NCBI RefSeq assembly: GCF_040361215.1
Contig: NZ_APND01000001.1
Coordinates: 558,001 to 622,000 of the forward strand
Direction of reading: 5' to 3'
Length of the DNA stretch: 64,000 nucleotides
Source: Salinisphaera dokdonensis
GTDB taxonomy: Bacteria; Pseudomonadota; Gammaproteobacteria; Nevskiales; Salinisphaeraceae
Both the position numbers and the translations under genes were made by a program. Shown one piece after another: positions 26,100-35,367 of this stretch (its first letter is position 1; every line of letters begins with the position of its first letter). The notes beneath the pieces are model-generated. The model was given only the letters and a program-made list of their open reading frames with translations. It was not told the origin of the DNA and did not search any database.

Positions 26100-26423
26100 A
26101 TGACGTTCGTAGTCACCGAGAACTGCATCAAGTGCAAATACACCGACTGCGTGGAGGTCTGCCCAGTGGACTGTTTCCACGAGGGCCCGAACTTCCTCGC
26201 GATTGATCCGGAAGAGTGCATCGACTGCACCCTCTGCGAGCCGGAGTGCCCGGTCGAGGCGATCCTCTCCGAGGACGACCTGCCTGAAGACCAGGCGCAT
26301 TTCCTCGAGCTCAACGCCGAACTGGCCGCAAAATGGCCGGTGATCACCGAGATCAAGCCGGCGCCGGACGATGCCGACGAATGGGCCGACAAGCCGAACA
26401 AACTCGAGCTGCTCGAGCGCTAG
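26100..26423 (+). CDS. fdxA: 7Fe ferredoxin (FdxA type)
   Basis: This 107-aa soluble electron carrier has one [3Fe-4S] and one [4Fe-4S] cluster. Cysteines C9, C12, C17, C21 and C40, C43, C46, C50 form the two motifs (NCIKCKYTDCVEVCPVDC and ECIDCTLCEPECP). The acidic C-terminal extension is typical of Azotobacter/Pseudomonas FdxA. Its TAG stop shares the palindrome CTAG with the stop of the convergent CYTH gene. Confidence 0.95.
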   Translation: MTFVVTENCIKCKYTDCVEVCPVDCFHEGPNFLAIDPEECIDCTLCEPECPVEAILSEDDLPEDQAHFLELNAELAAKWPVITEIKPAPDDADEWADKPNKLELLER

Positions 26424-26953
26424 GCCCGCGTGCCCGGATCGGCTTTGCCAGACAGCCGATCGATATAGGCGCCCTCCAGCAAGTCTGAATCCGCGATGCC
26501 GAGTGCCGCCATCAGGCGCTCGGCCTCGCGCTCGCCCTGAGCGATCGATTCATCAGCGCCGAGCACGACCTCCAGTTCCATGAAGTCGCCAAGCCGCTCG
26601 ACCTGGTCGAGATGAATGCGCGCACGCTCGACGAAATAGAGCGTGCGCGTCTTGCGTACCTCGCCGCGAACGCCCCAGGCCTGGGCGAGCACGTCGGCCA
26701 GCGCCTCCGGGTCGGCTACCGGACTGCGTTCGTATTCGCAGGTTTTCGGCCCGGTCGCATCCGGCCGCCGATAGAAGATCAGCTCGGCGGTTCCGTCGTC
26801 GATCCGACGCAGCTTGAGCCGACCTCGGCTGCATTCGAAGAACGTATCGTGCTGTTCGAGCACATACGGACCATCCGTGGCGAGTGCCACAGCACGCCGA
26901 TGTAGCGCGGCAGGGTCGGCGACCACAGCCTTGATCTCGATATTGCGCGCCAT
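26420..26953 (-). CDS. CYTH-domain protein (class IV adenylate cyclase/thiamine-triphosphatase-like)
   Basis: This 177-aa protein starts MARNIEIKAVV; EIKA corresponds to the ExExK motif of CYTH enzymes in shortened form. Other conserved pieces are RGRLKLRRIDDGTAELIFYR, VRKTRTLYFVERARIHLDQV and FMELEVVLG. These enzymes act on triphosphates or polyphosphate; the substrate is unknown here. It begins 9 bp after the xerD stop. Confidence 0.85.
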   Translation of the reverse strand: MARNIEIKAVVADPAALHRRAVALATDGPYVLEQHDTFFECSRGRLKLRRIDDGTAELIFYRRPDATGPKTCEYERSPVADPEALADVLAQAWGVRGEVRKTRTLYFVERARIHLDQVERLGDFMELEVVLGADESIAQGEREAERLMAALGIADSDLLEGAYIDRLSGKADPGTRA

Positions 26954-26961
26954 GCCGCCTA

Positions 26962-27873
26962 TCAGCCGCGCGGATGATGGGTCGCGTGCAGCGCCTGCAG
27001 ACGCGCCCGGGCGACATGGGTATAGATCTGGGTGGTGGACAGATCGGCATGCCCAAGCAGCATCTGCACCGCGCGCAGATCGGCGCCGTGGTTGAGCAGA
27101 TGGGTGGCAAAGGCATGACGCAATCCATGCGGCGAAACGTCCCCACGTATGCCCGCCTGGGCGGCATAGTCGCGGATTCGATACCAGACATTCTGGCGGG
27201 TCATACCGCCGCCTCGGCCAGTCACGAACAGTGCGTCGCTCTGTTTCGCGCCGAGCAACAGGCCGCGCGCTTCGCGCATGTAGTGCTCGAGCCAATCGAT
27301 CGCGGCCAGGCCCAAAGGCACAAGGCGTTCACGCTGGCCTTTACCGGTCACACGGATCACGCCCTGGCGCGTATTCACCTGCGCACGGGTGGCACCGACC
27401 AGTTCCGACACGCGCAGCCCGGCGGCATACATCAGTTCCAGCATCGCGCGATCGCGCAGGCCGATATCGCTGTCGGTATCCGGAGCCGCAAGCAGCGCCT
27501 CGACGTCGGCCTCGGTGAGCGTTTTGGGTAGCCGTCGCCCTTGGGTCGGCATCGCGATCAACGCGGTCGGGTCCTCGTCGATCGTGTTCGCGCGAAGCTG
27601 GTAGCGATAGAACTGGCGCAGACTGGACAACAGGCGCGCCGCACTGCGCGGGCTGGAACCCGGCGTGTTCTTAGCGGCCAGATAGGCCTGGATATCGGCA
27701 CGGCCGACCTTAACCAGCCCGGTGCGGCCGTCCAGCCATTTGGCGAAATGTGCCAGGTCGTTGCGATAGGCGCCGAGCGTGGCATCGGACAGGCCGCGCT
27801 CGGCCCAAAGGCCATCGAGAAAGGACTCGATCGTCCGGGCGGTTTCGTCGTCTAGGGCATCGATAGCGGCCAT
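26962..27873 (-). CDS. xerD: XerD, site-specific tyrosine recombinase
   Basis: This 303-aa recombinase resolves chromosome dimers at dif together with XerC. It has an N-terminal SAM-like core-binding domain (FLDGLWAERGLSDATLGAYR). The C-terminal catalytic domain carries Arg in AAGLRVSELVG, Lys in GKGQRERLVPLG, HGLRHAFATHLL, the LLGHADLSTTQ histidine and nucleophile Tyr in IYTHV. The ending LHATHHPRG favours XerD over XerC. It is divergent from zapE. Confidence 0.9.
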   Translation of the reverse strand: MAAIDALDDETARTIESFLDGLWAERGLSDATLGAYRNDLAHFAKWLDGRTGLVKVGRADIQAYLAAKNTPGSSPRSAARLLSSLRQFYRYQLRANTIDEDPTALIAMPTQGRRLPKTLTEADVEALLAAPDTDSDIGLRDRAMLELMYAAGLRVSELVGATRAQVNTRQGVIRVTGKGQRERLVPLGLAAIDWLEHYMREARGLLLGAKQSDALFVTGRGGGMTRQNVWYRIRDYAAQAGIRGDVSPHGLRHAFATHLLNHGADLRAVQMLLGHADLSTTQIYTHVARARLQALHATHHPRG

Positions 27874-27884
27874 GGCGCGGAGCG

Positions 27885-27890
27885 TATAAT
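27885..27890 (+). promoter_or_regulatory. Consensus -10 element ahead of zapE
   Basis: A perfect TATAAT lies 28 bp upstream of the zapE ATG in the 45-bp xerD-zapE gap. The -35 region (about 27862-27867, GATAGC) is poor and would lie within xerD. Confidence 0.4.
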
Positions 27891-27918
27891 AGTTTTCATT
27901 TAGACGACGAGAGTTTGC

Positions 27919-29016
27919 ATGGCAGTGTCAGCCGACAGCGCCGCGGGGCCCCGCGCGCGCTACGACGCGGATCTCGCGCGCGACGACTTCGTACGCGATC
28001 CGGCACAGGAGAAAGCCGTCGACGCGCTCCAGGCGATTCACGACGAACTTCTGGCAAACCCCACGACCAAGAAAAGCCTGTTTGGAAAATCCAAACGTGA
28101 AGCGGTCAAGGGGCTGTATCTCTGGGGCGGCGTGGGTCGCGGCAAGACCTATCTGATGGATTGCTTCTACGAGAACCTGCCGTTCGAGGAAAAGTCGCGT
28201 CTGCATTTCCATCGCTTCATGCAGAAGGTGCATGAGGCGCGCAAGAAATACGCGAACAAGACCGACCCGCTCAAGCTCATCGCCAAGGAATGGGCCAGCG
28301 ATCGCGTGCTGTGCTTCGACGAGTTCTTCGTCTCCGACGTGGCCGACGCCATGATCCTCGCGCGCCTGACCGAGGAGCTGTTCGAGCGCGGCGTGACGCT
28401 CGTGACCACCTCGAACGTGGATCCGAACGATCTCTACAAGGACGGCCTGCAGCGTGAACGCTTCAAGCCGGCGATCGAACGCATCAAGCAATACTGCACG
28501 GTGATGCATCTGGACGACGGCACGGATTACCGGCTCGATCGCATCGACGATGCCGCCACCTACCAGACGCCCACGGGTGACGACGCCGACGGTGTGCTCG
28601 CCGATCACTTCGACCGGCTCGCAACCGGCCGGCCGGTCGAGGGCGGCAACGTGAAGATCCTTGGGCGCAAGATTCCGGTGCGCCAGCGCGCGGACAGCGT
28701 CGTTTGGTTCGAGTTCGAGGACCTCTGCCGCGGCAATCGCTCGGCCAACGATTACATCGAAATGGCGCGCGAGTACTCGACCATCATGGTCTCCAACGTG
28801 CCGGTCTTCGACGACGACGAGAACAACGCCGCGCGCCGTTTTATCAACGCCGTCGACGAGTTCTACGACCGGCGCGTGAACCTGTTCTGCACGGCCGAAG
28901 CCGCACCCGACGATCTCTATCAGGGTACGCACCTGGAGTTCGAGTTCGAGCGTACCGCCAGCCGCCTGCAGGAGATGAGCTCGAACGAATATCTCGGCGA
29001 GTCCCACCGCGCCTGA
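27919..29016 (+). CDS. zapE: ZapE (AFG1-like) cell-division ATPase
   Basis: This 365-aa AAA+ type ATPase acts with the Z-ring in E. coli. Walker A is LWGGVGRGKTYLMD and Walker B is VLCFDEFFVSD. The N-terminal KKSLFGKSKREAVKGLYLWG and FNIYD-type C-terminal features are usual for the family. Length is normal. It is divergent from xerD. Confidence 0.94.
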   Translation: MAVSADSAAGPRARYDADLARDDFVRDPAQEKAVDALQAIHDELLANPTTKKSLFGKSKREAVKGLYLWGGVGRGKTYLMDCFYENLPFEEKSRLHFHRFMQKVHEARKKYANKTDPLKLIAKEWASDRVLCFDEFFVSDVADAMILARLTEELFERGVTLVTTSNVDPNDLYKDGLQRERFKPAIERIKQYCTVMHLDDGTDYRLDRIDDAATYQTPTGDDADGVLADHFDRLATGRPVEGGNVKILGRKIPVRQRADSVVWFEFEDLCRGNRSANDYIEMAREYSTIMVSNVPVFDDDENNAARRFINAVDEFYDRRVNLFCTAEAAPDDLYQGTHLEFEFERTASRLQEMSSNEYLGESHRA

Positions 29017-29095
29017 CGCCTTGGCGTGCGCAAGGCACGCAACCCGCTGCGCCTGATCATCGTAATATCAGGACCTCAAGCGTCAGGGGGTCGAG

Positions 29096-30085
29096 ATGGC
29101 AGGCTTCGACTCGAATCGCGGTCGTGGAGGCCGCCATGTTTGCGCAGCCGTGTGGCTAGCCGCCGGATGGGTTCTGCTCTGGGCGATCAGCGCGGACGCG
29201 ATCGAACACGTTCGGTTCGTGGATACCGACGCCGGCCGTGTGCAACTCACGTGCAGCGGCCCGGCCGCCGACCCGGGCGAGCCTACGGTGATACTCGATT
29301 CCGGACTCGGCGACAGCGCTCTGGTCTGGTCGCGCCTGCAGCCGATGATCGCCGAGAGTCTGCCCGTGTGCAGCTACGATCGACCCGGCTACGGCGAAAG
29401 CGACGCCGCGCTGCCACCCCGCACCAGTGCCGTGATTGTTCATGAGCTGCACGACCTGCTCGAGCGCGCCGGCATTGCCCCGCCCTACCTGCTCGTCGGC
29501 CATTCCTTCGGCGGCTGGAACATGCAGCTGTTCGCCGCACGTTTTTCGCAGGACACGGCCGGACTGGTGCTGGTCGACAGCAGCCAGGTGAACCAGATTG
29601 CGCGCTACGAGACCGAGCTGGGCGTGCGCATCGCGCCCACCGGCGTATTTCATATCTCGATCAACAGCCATGTGCCACCCAATCTGGCGCCGGCCGAAGC
29701 GGCGCAGGCCCGCGCACTCAGCCACGATCCGGTGACCTGGCGTACCGCGCATCACGAACTGGCGGGCTTTCGTGAAAGCGAACATCAGGTGGCCATCGCG
29801 CCGCCGCTGCCGGATATCCCGATCGTGGTCGTCAGTCGCGGCGCGCGCATCGGCACCTCGGCCGACTACCCGCCCGCCAGCGAACGGCTATGGCGACGAC
29901 TGCAGCAGGAGTATGTCGACGCCCATCCGGGCACCGTGCATTTCATCGCCCGCGACAGTGGTCACTATATTCAGCTGGAACAACCGGCACTGGTCGCGCG
30001 GGCCGTATGCCTGGTAGCCGAACGCGCCGGCACGTTCACGCCCGGCTGCAGCCTGCGGCTCGACCCGATGAGCGCCGGTCGCTGA
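29096..30085 (+). CDS. Exported or membrane-anchored alpha/beta hydrolase
   Basis: This 329-aa protein has an N-terminal hydrophobic segment (CAAVWLAAGWVLLWAISADA), probably a signal peptide. The nucleophile elbow is GHSFGG and the oxyanion region is VILDSGLGDSALVWSRL. The catalytic His is in DSGHYIQLEQP. The substrate is unknown. Similar proteins are esterases or epoxide-hydrolase-like enzymes. Confidence 0.85.
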   Translation: MAGFDSNRGRGGRHVCAAVWLAAGWVLLWAISADAIEHVRFVDTDAGRVQLTCSGPAADPGEPTVILDSGLGDSALVWSRLQPMIAESLPVCSYDRPGYGESDAALPPRTSAVIVHELHDLLERAGIAPPYLLVGHSFGGWNMQLFAARFSQDTAGLVLVDSSQVNQIARYETELGVRIAPTGVFHISINSHVPPNLAPAEAAQARALSHDPVTWRTAHHELAGFRESEHQVAIAPPLPDIPIVVVSRGARIGTSADYPPASERLWRRLQQEYVDAHPGTVHFIARDSGHYIQLEQPALVARAVCLVAERAGTFTPGCSLRLDPMSAGR

Positions 30086-30092
30086 CGCGGAG

Positions 30093-30539
30093 TCAGTCGG
30101 GCTCGCGGCGCGCCATCATCGAAGTGGATACGAAACTCATCACCACGACCTCGTCCTGATTGCGTGTCTCGACTTCAAACTGCACCAACCCCATCTCCGG
30201 GCGAGACTTCGACAGCCGTTTGTCGGCGACCGTCACCCGCGCGGTCAGCGCATCGTCCGGATACACCGGCCGGCGCCAGCGCAGATTCTCGAAACCAGGC
30301 GAACCGAGACTGGCCAACGGTTCGTCGCGGCCGGTCATCATCAGACGCATGGTCAGTGCCGCGGTATGCCAGCCCGACGCCGCCAAGGTGCCGAAATAGG
30401 TGTTCGCCGCACCCGCGTCGCTCAGGTGAAACGGCTGCGGGTCGTAGCGGCTCGCGAAGGCAACCATCTCGTCCGCACTCGCGCTGGTCGGCCCGAGATC
30501 GACGCTGTCGCCGATGTTGAGATCCTCGTAGTGGATCAT
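30093..30539 (-). CDS. MaoC-like hot-dog dehydratase, downstream copy
   Basis: This 148-aa protein has the MaoC/hydratase-2 pattern YDPQPFHLSD with its Asp and His, followed by YFGTLAASGWHTAALTMRLM and GFENLRWRRPVYPDD. Such proteins hydrate enoyl-CoA or related thioesters. It overlaps the upstream MaoC gene by 4 bp (ATGA), so the two may form a hetero-oligomer. They lie downstream of an AraC regulator. Confidence 0.88.
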   Translation of the reverse strand: MIHYEDLNIGDSVDLGPTSASADEMVAFASRYDPQPFHLSDAGAANTYFGTLAASGWHTAALTMRLMMTGRDEPLASLGSPGFENLRWRRPVYPDDALTARVTVADKRLSKSRPEMGLVQFEVETRNQDEVVVMSFVSTSMMARREPD

Positions 30540-30994
30540 GCCGGGGCTCCTTCGCTGTCGCGACGCCGGAACAGGCCGTTGGAAGCGATATCGCAAACCG
30601 GCTCGCCGTGCTGGTTGAGCACCTCGAAACGATTCTTGATCAGACCCATTTCCGGCCGGCTTTCCAGAACCCGCTTGGACAGCGCCTCCTGGCGCACCGA
30701 CAGCGTATCGCCGGCATAGACCGGCTTGAGCCAGCGCACCGAATCCACCCCGGGCGATCCCATCGAAGCAGCGTCCAGCAACAGATGATCGACCAGCAGA
30801 CGCATGAAGATCGAACAGGTGAGCAGCCCCGGCGCGGTCAACGCGCCGTAGGGGCTGTCCTTCGCGGCCTCGGGGTCGACATGAAACGGCAAGGGGTCGT
30901 AAGCCGTCGCGAATTCGATGATCTCGGCCTCGGTCACCTCGTAGGCGCCGTAGCTTTCCACCGTCCCCAGTTCGAAATCTTCCCAGTAGCGCAT
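30536..30994 (-). CDS. MaoC-like hot-dog dehydratase, upstream copy
   Basis: This 152-aa protein opens MRYWEDFELGTVESYGAYEV. The active-site pattern is YDPLPFHVDPEAA and the core is YGALTAPGLLTCSIFMRLLV. It is homologous along its length to the next gene (for example KRVLESRPEMGLIK against KRLSKSRPEMGLVQ). It begins 84 bp after the AraC stop. Confidence 0.88.
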   Translation of the reverse strand: MRYWEDFELGTVESYGAYEVTEAEIIEFATAYDPLPFHVDPEAAKDSPYGALTAPGLLTCSIFMRLLVDHLLLDAASMGSPGVDSVRWLKPVYAGDTLSVRQEALSKRVLESRPEMGLIKNRFEVLNQHGEPVCDIASNGLFRRRDSEGAPA

Positions 30995-31078
30995 GCGCCT
31001 GTCCCGTGTTCGACAACAGCGCAGAACTATACCGCCAAGTATGGGTGAGCAAAGGCCAATCGAGAACGCAGCGCGGAC

Positions 31079-32101
31079 TCAACCGCCGTCCACGCTCCCG
31101 ATACGCGCTTCTTCCGTCGGCCGGCCCTGTTCGCGAAAACGCGCCGGGGTGACGCCGGTCCAGCGCTTGAAGGCGCGCGCCAGCGCGCTTTCGTCGGCAA
31201 AGCCGAGGCGCTGGGCGATATCGCCGATACGCTCGTTGTCACGCAGGGCGCGCTCGGCGAGCTGCCGACGCAGACCATCGTGGAGCTGCTTGAAACTCTC
31301 GCCTTCGGCGGCCAGCCGGCGCACCAGATGGCGCGCGCTGATGTTGAGTTCGCCCGCGACGCGCTCGCGCCCCCAGCTCGGATGAGCAGCCAGAATATGA
31401 CCGATACGCGCAGCCAGCGAGCGGCTGCCCAAGGCGTCGAGTTCGTCGGTCGCCAATCGCTGCAGATGCCCGTACAGCGCCGGATTGGCCTGGCTGAGTG
31501 GCAACGCGAGATTGGCGGCATCGAAGGACAACGCATTGCTGGCGCCGCGAAACCGTACCGGCACGCCCAGCCGCTGTTCATAACGCGCGGGATCGGCCAG
31601 CGGCGCGTGGACGAAGGTCACCGCCGCCGGCCGGAAGGTCTCGCCCGTGGTCCAGCGGGTCAAGGCAAGCAGGCAACCCATGACGGCCTCGACGCGTTCG
31701 CTGCAGCGCGTGGCGTAGTGCGGTTCGTAGATGAGCGTGCACAGGTTATCGCCGCGGTGCAGGGCAAAGCTGCCGCCTTCACCGACGATCGGGTGGTATT
31801 CGAGCAGCGCATCAAGCGCCTCGCCGATGGTGTTGCTGCTCATAAGGAGCATGCCGGCGGTATCCAGATGCCCGACCTGAATCGACAGTCCGAGCTCTAG
31901 ACCGATCAAGGGGTCGTCATCGTGGGCGCACAGATAACCCCAGAGCCGGTCCTGTGCAGCCAGCGCGACACGATCGCCGGCTTCCAGCTCCGCGACCAAC
32001 GCTTGCGGCACCGCTATGTCCCGCCGTACTGCGGCCTGCAGCAGGGCGCGGGTAAAGCGCGGGGTGACCGTGGGTTCGATGCGGAAAGCGCGTGCAGACA
32101 T
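31079..32101 (-). CDS. AraC-family regulator (VirS/OruR type)
   Basis: This 340-aa protein has an N-terminal ligand-binding region of the Arabinose_bd type (TVTPRFTRALLQAAVRRDIA) and a C-terminal double HTH. The second HTH reads RIGDIAQRLGFADESALARA then FKRWTGVTPARFR. The ATG at 32101 (MSARAFRIEP) starts the conserved region; the open frame further upstream is not conserved. It is divergent from the FMO operon across 145 bp and upstream of two MaoC genes, so it probably controls one or both. Confidence 0.9.
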   Translation of the reverse strand: MSARAFRIEPTVTPRFTRALLQAAVRRDIAVPQALVAELEAGDRVALAAQDRLWGYLCAHDDDPLIGLELGLSIQVGHLDTAGMLLMSSNTIGEALDALLEYHPIVGEGGSFALHRGDNLCTLIYEPHYATRCSERVEAVMGCLLALTRWTTGETFRPAAVTFVHAPLADPARYEQRLGVPVRFRGASNALSFDAANLALPLSQANPALYGHLQRLATDELDALGSRSLAARIGHILAAHPSWGRERVAGELNISARHLVRRLAAEGESFKQLHDGLRRQLAERALRDNERIGDIAQRLGFADESALARAFKRWTGVTPARFREQGRPTEEARIGSVDGG

Positions 32102-32246
32102 GACGCTAGCAGCGAATACCCGCCGAGGCCGGCCGATCGCCCGGATGTCCCGAATAGACGGCGGGGCTGTCCCGAAATGCCATGTCGCTTGACTCCGCAG
32201 CGTTCTACAGTCGAGACCATAGCAAAACCGCCACAGATGCCTTTCG

Positions 32247-33545
32247 ATGTATGCCGTTATTGGCGCCGGGCCCATGGGCCTGGCCAGCGCCCGCAACCTA
32301 GATCGCTACGACATCGACTTCGTCGGCTTCGAACTGCACGACGACGTCGGCGGGCTGTGGGATATCGACAACCCGCACAGCACGGTCTATGAAAGCGCGC
32401 ACCTGATCTCGTCCAAGGGCATGACCGAGTTCAGCGAATTCCCCATGCCGGAGTCGATGGCGACCTACCCCACGCATCGGCAGCTCAAGCAGTATTTCCG
32501 CGACTACGCGCGCCATTTCGATCTCTACCGGCGCTATGAATTCGCCACCCGCGTCGTGTCGATCGAGCGGCATGCTGACGGCTGGCAGATCCTGACCGAA
32601 CACGCCGGCAACCGTCAGTTTCGTGTTTTCGATGGCGTGCTCATCGCCAACGGCACGCTGCACGAACCCAACCGGCCCGATCTGCCGGGCGAGTTCGACG
32701 GCGCGCTACTGCACGCGAGCGATTATCGTTCGCCTGACATGTTCAAGGACAAGCGGGCGCTGATCGTCGGGTGCGGCAACTCCGCCTGCGATATTGCCGT
32801 CGATGCCGTGCATCACGCCAAGCGCGTCGATCTATCCGTACGCCGTGGCTATCATTTCCTGCCCAAGTTCATCGGCGGACGCCCGACCGACACGCTCGGC
32901 GGCAAGTTCAAGCTGCCGCGCGGGCTCAAGCAGCGGCTCGACGCCAAACTGATCCAGATGGTGGTCGGCAAGCCCAGCGACTACGGCCTGCCCGATCCGG
33001 ACTACCGCATGTACGAATCACATCCGGTGATCAACTCACTGGTACTGCATCATCTCGGCCACGGCGATATCACCCCACGCCGCGATATCGCCGACATGCA
33101 GGGCCATACCGTGACCTTCACCGACGGCGAGCAGGCCGACTACGACCTGATTCTGCTGGCCACCGGCTACAAGCTGCACTACCCGTTCATCGACGCGCAG
33201 CATCTGAACTGGTCGTCTGGCGATGCGCCGAGCCTGTATCTCAACGTCTTCCATCCCGAGCACGACAACCTGTTCCTAATGGGCATGATCGAAGCGACCG
33301 GCCTGGGCTGGGAAGGCCGCAACCTGCAAGCACAGATGGTCGCGCTCTATATTCGCCAGCTCGCCGCCGACCAGTCCGGCGCGCGCGAGCTCCAGCAGCG
33401 CAAGAAAGCGCACGCGGCCGACCGTATCGACGGCGGCTATGCCTACCTGCCCCTGCCGCGCATGGCCTACTACGTGCACAAGGACAGCTACCTGAAGCAG
33501 GTGCGCGGCCATATCGCGGCGCTCGAAAAGAACACGGCGGCCTGA
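32247..33545 (+). CDS. Flavin-containing monooxygenase (class B)
   Basis: This 432-aa FAD/NADPH enzyme oxygenates soft nucleophiles or ketones. The FAD motif is VIGAGPMGLASARNL. The FMO fingerprint is FDGALLHASDYR (FXGXXXHXXXY, closer to FMO than Baeyer-Villiger type). The NADPH motif is VGCGNSACDIAVD, followed by LLATGYKLHYP. It is first in a five-gene operon and divergent from the AraC gene. The arrangement recalls mymA beside virS in mycobacteria. Confidence 0.92.
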   Translation: MYAVIGAGPMGLASARNLDRYDIDFVGFELHDDVGGLWDIDNPHSTVYESAHLISSKGMTEFSEFPMPESMATYPTHRQLKQYFRDYARHFDLYRRYEFATRVVSIERHADGWQILTEHAGNRQFRVFDGVLIANGTLHEPNRPDLPGEFDGALLHASDYRSPDMFKDKRALIVGCGNSACDIAVDAVHHAKRVDLSVRRGYHFLPKFIGGRPTDTLGGKFKLPRGLKQRLDAKLIQMVVGKPSDYGLPDPDYRMYESHPVINSLVLHHLGHGDITPRRDIADMQGHTVTFTDGEQADYDLILLATGYKLHYPFIDAQHLNWSSGDAPSLYLNVFHPEHDNLFLMGMIEATGLGWEGRNLQAQMVALYIRQLAADQSGARELQQRKKAHAADRIDGGYAYLPLPRMAYYVHKDSYLKQVRGHIAALEKNTAA

Positions 33546-33551
33546 CCGATC

Positions 33552-34436
33552 ATGCAGTTCGATCCCGCCGCGCTGATCGTGCTCAACGCCATCCTGGCGT
33601 GCATGATGTTCGGCGTTGCCCTGTCGCTGAAGGTCGACGATTTCGCCCGTATCGTGCGCGATCCGCGCGCGCCGCTGGTCGGGCTGCTGGCCCAGTTCCT
33701 GCTGTTGCCCGCGGCCACCTGTCTGGTTACCTGGGCGTTCAACGTGGACCCGGAGCTGGCGCTGGGCATGATGCTGGTGGCGGCCTGCCCGGGCGGTACG
33801 TTTTCGAACATCATGACCTGGATCGGACGGGCGAACGTCGCCGCGTCGGTGAGCATGACCGCGGTCTCCAGCCTGGCCGCGACCGTGCTCACACCGTTCA
33901 ACTTCGCCTTCTACGGCTGGCTGAATCCGCAGACCCGTGCGCTGGTCACCGAGATCGCGCTCGACCCGCTCAATATCCTCATGCTGGTCGCCGCGGTGCT
34001 CGCTCTGCCGCTGCTGCTGGGCATGCTCACCGCTCGGCATGCACCGCGTTTCGCCGAACGCGCCCAGAAGCCTCTGCGGCTGGCGTCGCTGTTCGTGCTG
34101 CTGGGCTTCGTGGCCATCGCATTTGCCCAGAACATGGACGTGTTTCTGGCCAACGCCGAGCGCATCGTCGCGCTCGTGGTTGGCCAGAACGCGCTGGCGC
34201 TGGGCCTGGGCGCGGCCGGCGGCTATGCCCTGCACCTTTCGCGTGGCGACCGGCGGGCAGTCACGATGGAGGTCGGCATCCAGAATTCGGGGCTCGGGCT
34301 GTCGATCCTGTTCACCTTCTTTCCGCAGGCCTCCGGCATGATCCTGATCGCGGCCTTCTGGGGGACCTGGCATCTGGTCTCCGGACTCACGCTCGCCCTG
34401 CTCTGGTCGCGCAGCGCGGACGAACGCCATGACTAA
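33552..34436 (+). CDS. Bile acid:sodium symporter family (BASS) transporter
   Basis: This 294-aa polytopic inner-membrane protein has about nine helices. Family motifs are MMLVAACPGGTFSNIMTWIG and VTMEVGIQNSGLGLSILFTF. Members import organic anions with sodium. It starts 6 bp after the FMO stop and overlaps the epimerase start by 8 bp. It may import the substrate or an intermediate of this operon. Confidence 0.9.
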   Translation: MQFDPAALIVLNAILACMMFGVALSLKVDDFARIVRDPRAPLVGLLAQFLLLPAATCLVTWAFNVDPELALGMMLVAACPGGTFSNIMTWIGRANVAASVSMTAVSSLAATVLTPFNFAFYGWLNPQTRALVTEIALDPLNILMLVAAVLALPLLLGMLTARHAPRFAERAQKPLRLASLFVLLGFVAIAFAQNMDVFLANAERIVALVVGQNALALGLGAAGGYALHLSRGDRRAVTMEVGIQNSGLGLSILFTFFPQASGMILIAAFWGTWHLVSGLTLALLWSRSADERHD

Positions 34437-35367
34437 TCGCATCCTGATCACCGGTGCCGCCGGCTATATAGGCCGCCAGTTGGCGCAGCGTTTGGCAGCC
34501 GACCACGATGTCGTGGGGCTGGATATCCGCGTGCCGGCCGACCCGCCGTGCCCGATCATCGAATGCGATATCCGTGACGCGCAGCTGGCCACGATCTGTC
34601 GCGAACGGGGCATCACCCAGATCGTGCATCTCGCCGCGGTACTGGAAGATTCCGGTGACCGCGCTCGTGACTACGATATCGACGTCAACGGCACCCGCAA
34701 CGTGCTCGAGGCCTGTGTCTCGGCCGGCGTTCGCCAGCTGATCGTCACCAGTTCGGGCGCGGCTTACGGCTATCACGCCGACAACCCGGCCTGGCTGGAC
34801 GAGAAAGACGCCCTGCGCGGCAATCCCGAGTTCGCCTATGCGGACCACAAGCGGGCGGTTGAGGCCCTGCTGGCCGAATACCGCGGCGCACGCCCCGAAC
34901 TGTCCCAGCTGATATTCCGCCCGGGCACGGTGCTCGGCGCGCACACCGACAACCAGATCACGCGCCTGTTCAGCGGCCGACGGCTGCTCGCCATCACGGG
35001 TTCAGACTCGCCCTTCGTGTTCATCTGGGACGCGGACGTGGTCGATGCCATCCTGCGCGGCATCGCAACCGGCGCCCGCGGCATCTACAACATGGCCGGC
35101 GACGGCGCTTTGACCATCGACGAGATCGCGGCCCGGCTGGGCAAGCCGTTGCTGCGCGTGCCGGCCGCCGTGGTCAAGGCCGGGCTGTGGCTCGGCCACG
35201 CGTTGGGGCTGACCCGGCATCGCCCGAGCCAGATCGATTTCCTGCGCTACCGGCCGGTGCTGTCGAACCGACGGCTCAAGCAGGAATTCGGCTTCACCCC
35301 GGCCAAGACCAGCGCCGAAGTATTCGACTATTTCTTCGAACACGCCCGCCGGCGAGCCCAGCTGTGA
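34429..35367 (+). CDS. NAD-dependent epimerase/dehydratase family protein (extended SDR)
   Basis: This 312-aa protein has a Rossmann motif LITGAAGYIGRQLA, a TSSGAAYG serine region and active-site YADHK. It resembles extended SDRs including 3-beta-hydroxysteroid-dehydrogenase-like enzymes; the substrate is unknown. It overlaps the symporter gene by 8 bp and the next SDR by 4 bp (GTGA). Confidence 0.88.
   Translation: MTNRILITGAAGYIGRQLAQRLAADHDVVGLDIRVPADPPCPIIECDIRDAQLATICRERGITQIVHLAAVLEDSGDRARDYDIDVNGTRNVLEACVSAGVRQLIVTSSGAAYGYHADNPAWLDEKDALRGNPEFAYADHKRAVEALLAEYRGARPELSQLIFRPGTVLGAHTDNQITRLFSGRRLLAITGSDSPFVFIWDADVVDAILRGIATGARGIYNMAGDGALTIDEIAARLGKPLLRVPAAVVKAGLWLGHALGLTRHRPSQIDFLRYRPVLSNRRLKQEFGFTPAKTSAEVFDYFFEHARRRAQL

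Noticed and set aside
26962..27873. xerD as part of a mobile integron or genomic island
   Set aside because: It sits among core genes (fdxA, CYTH, zapE) with no att repeats or cassette array; the C-terminus marks it as housekeeping XerD.
32771..34432. 553-codon plus-strand frame over the FMO and symporter genes
   Set aside because: Low-complexity Arg/Ala/Pro translation in another frame of two clear genes.
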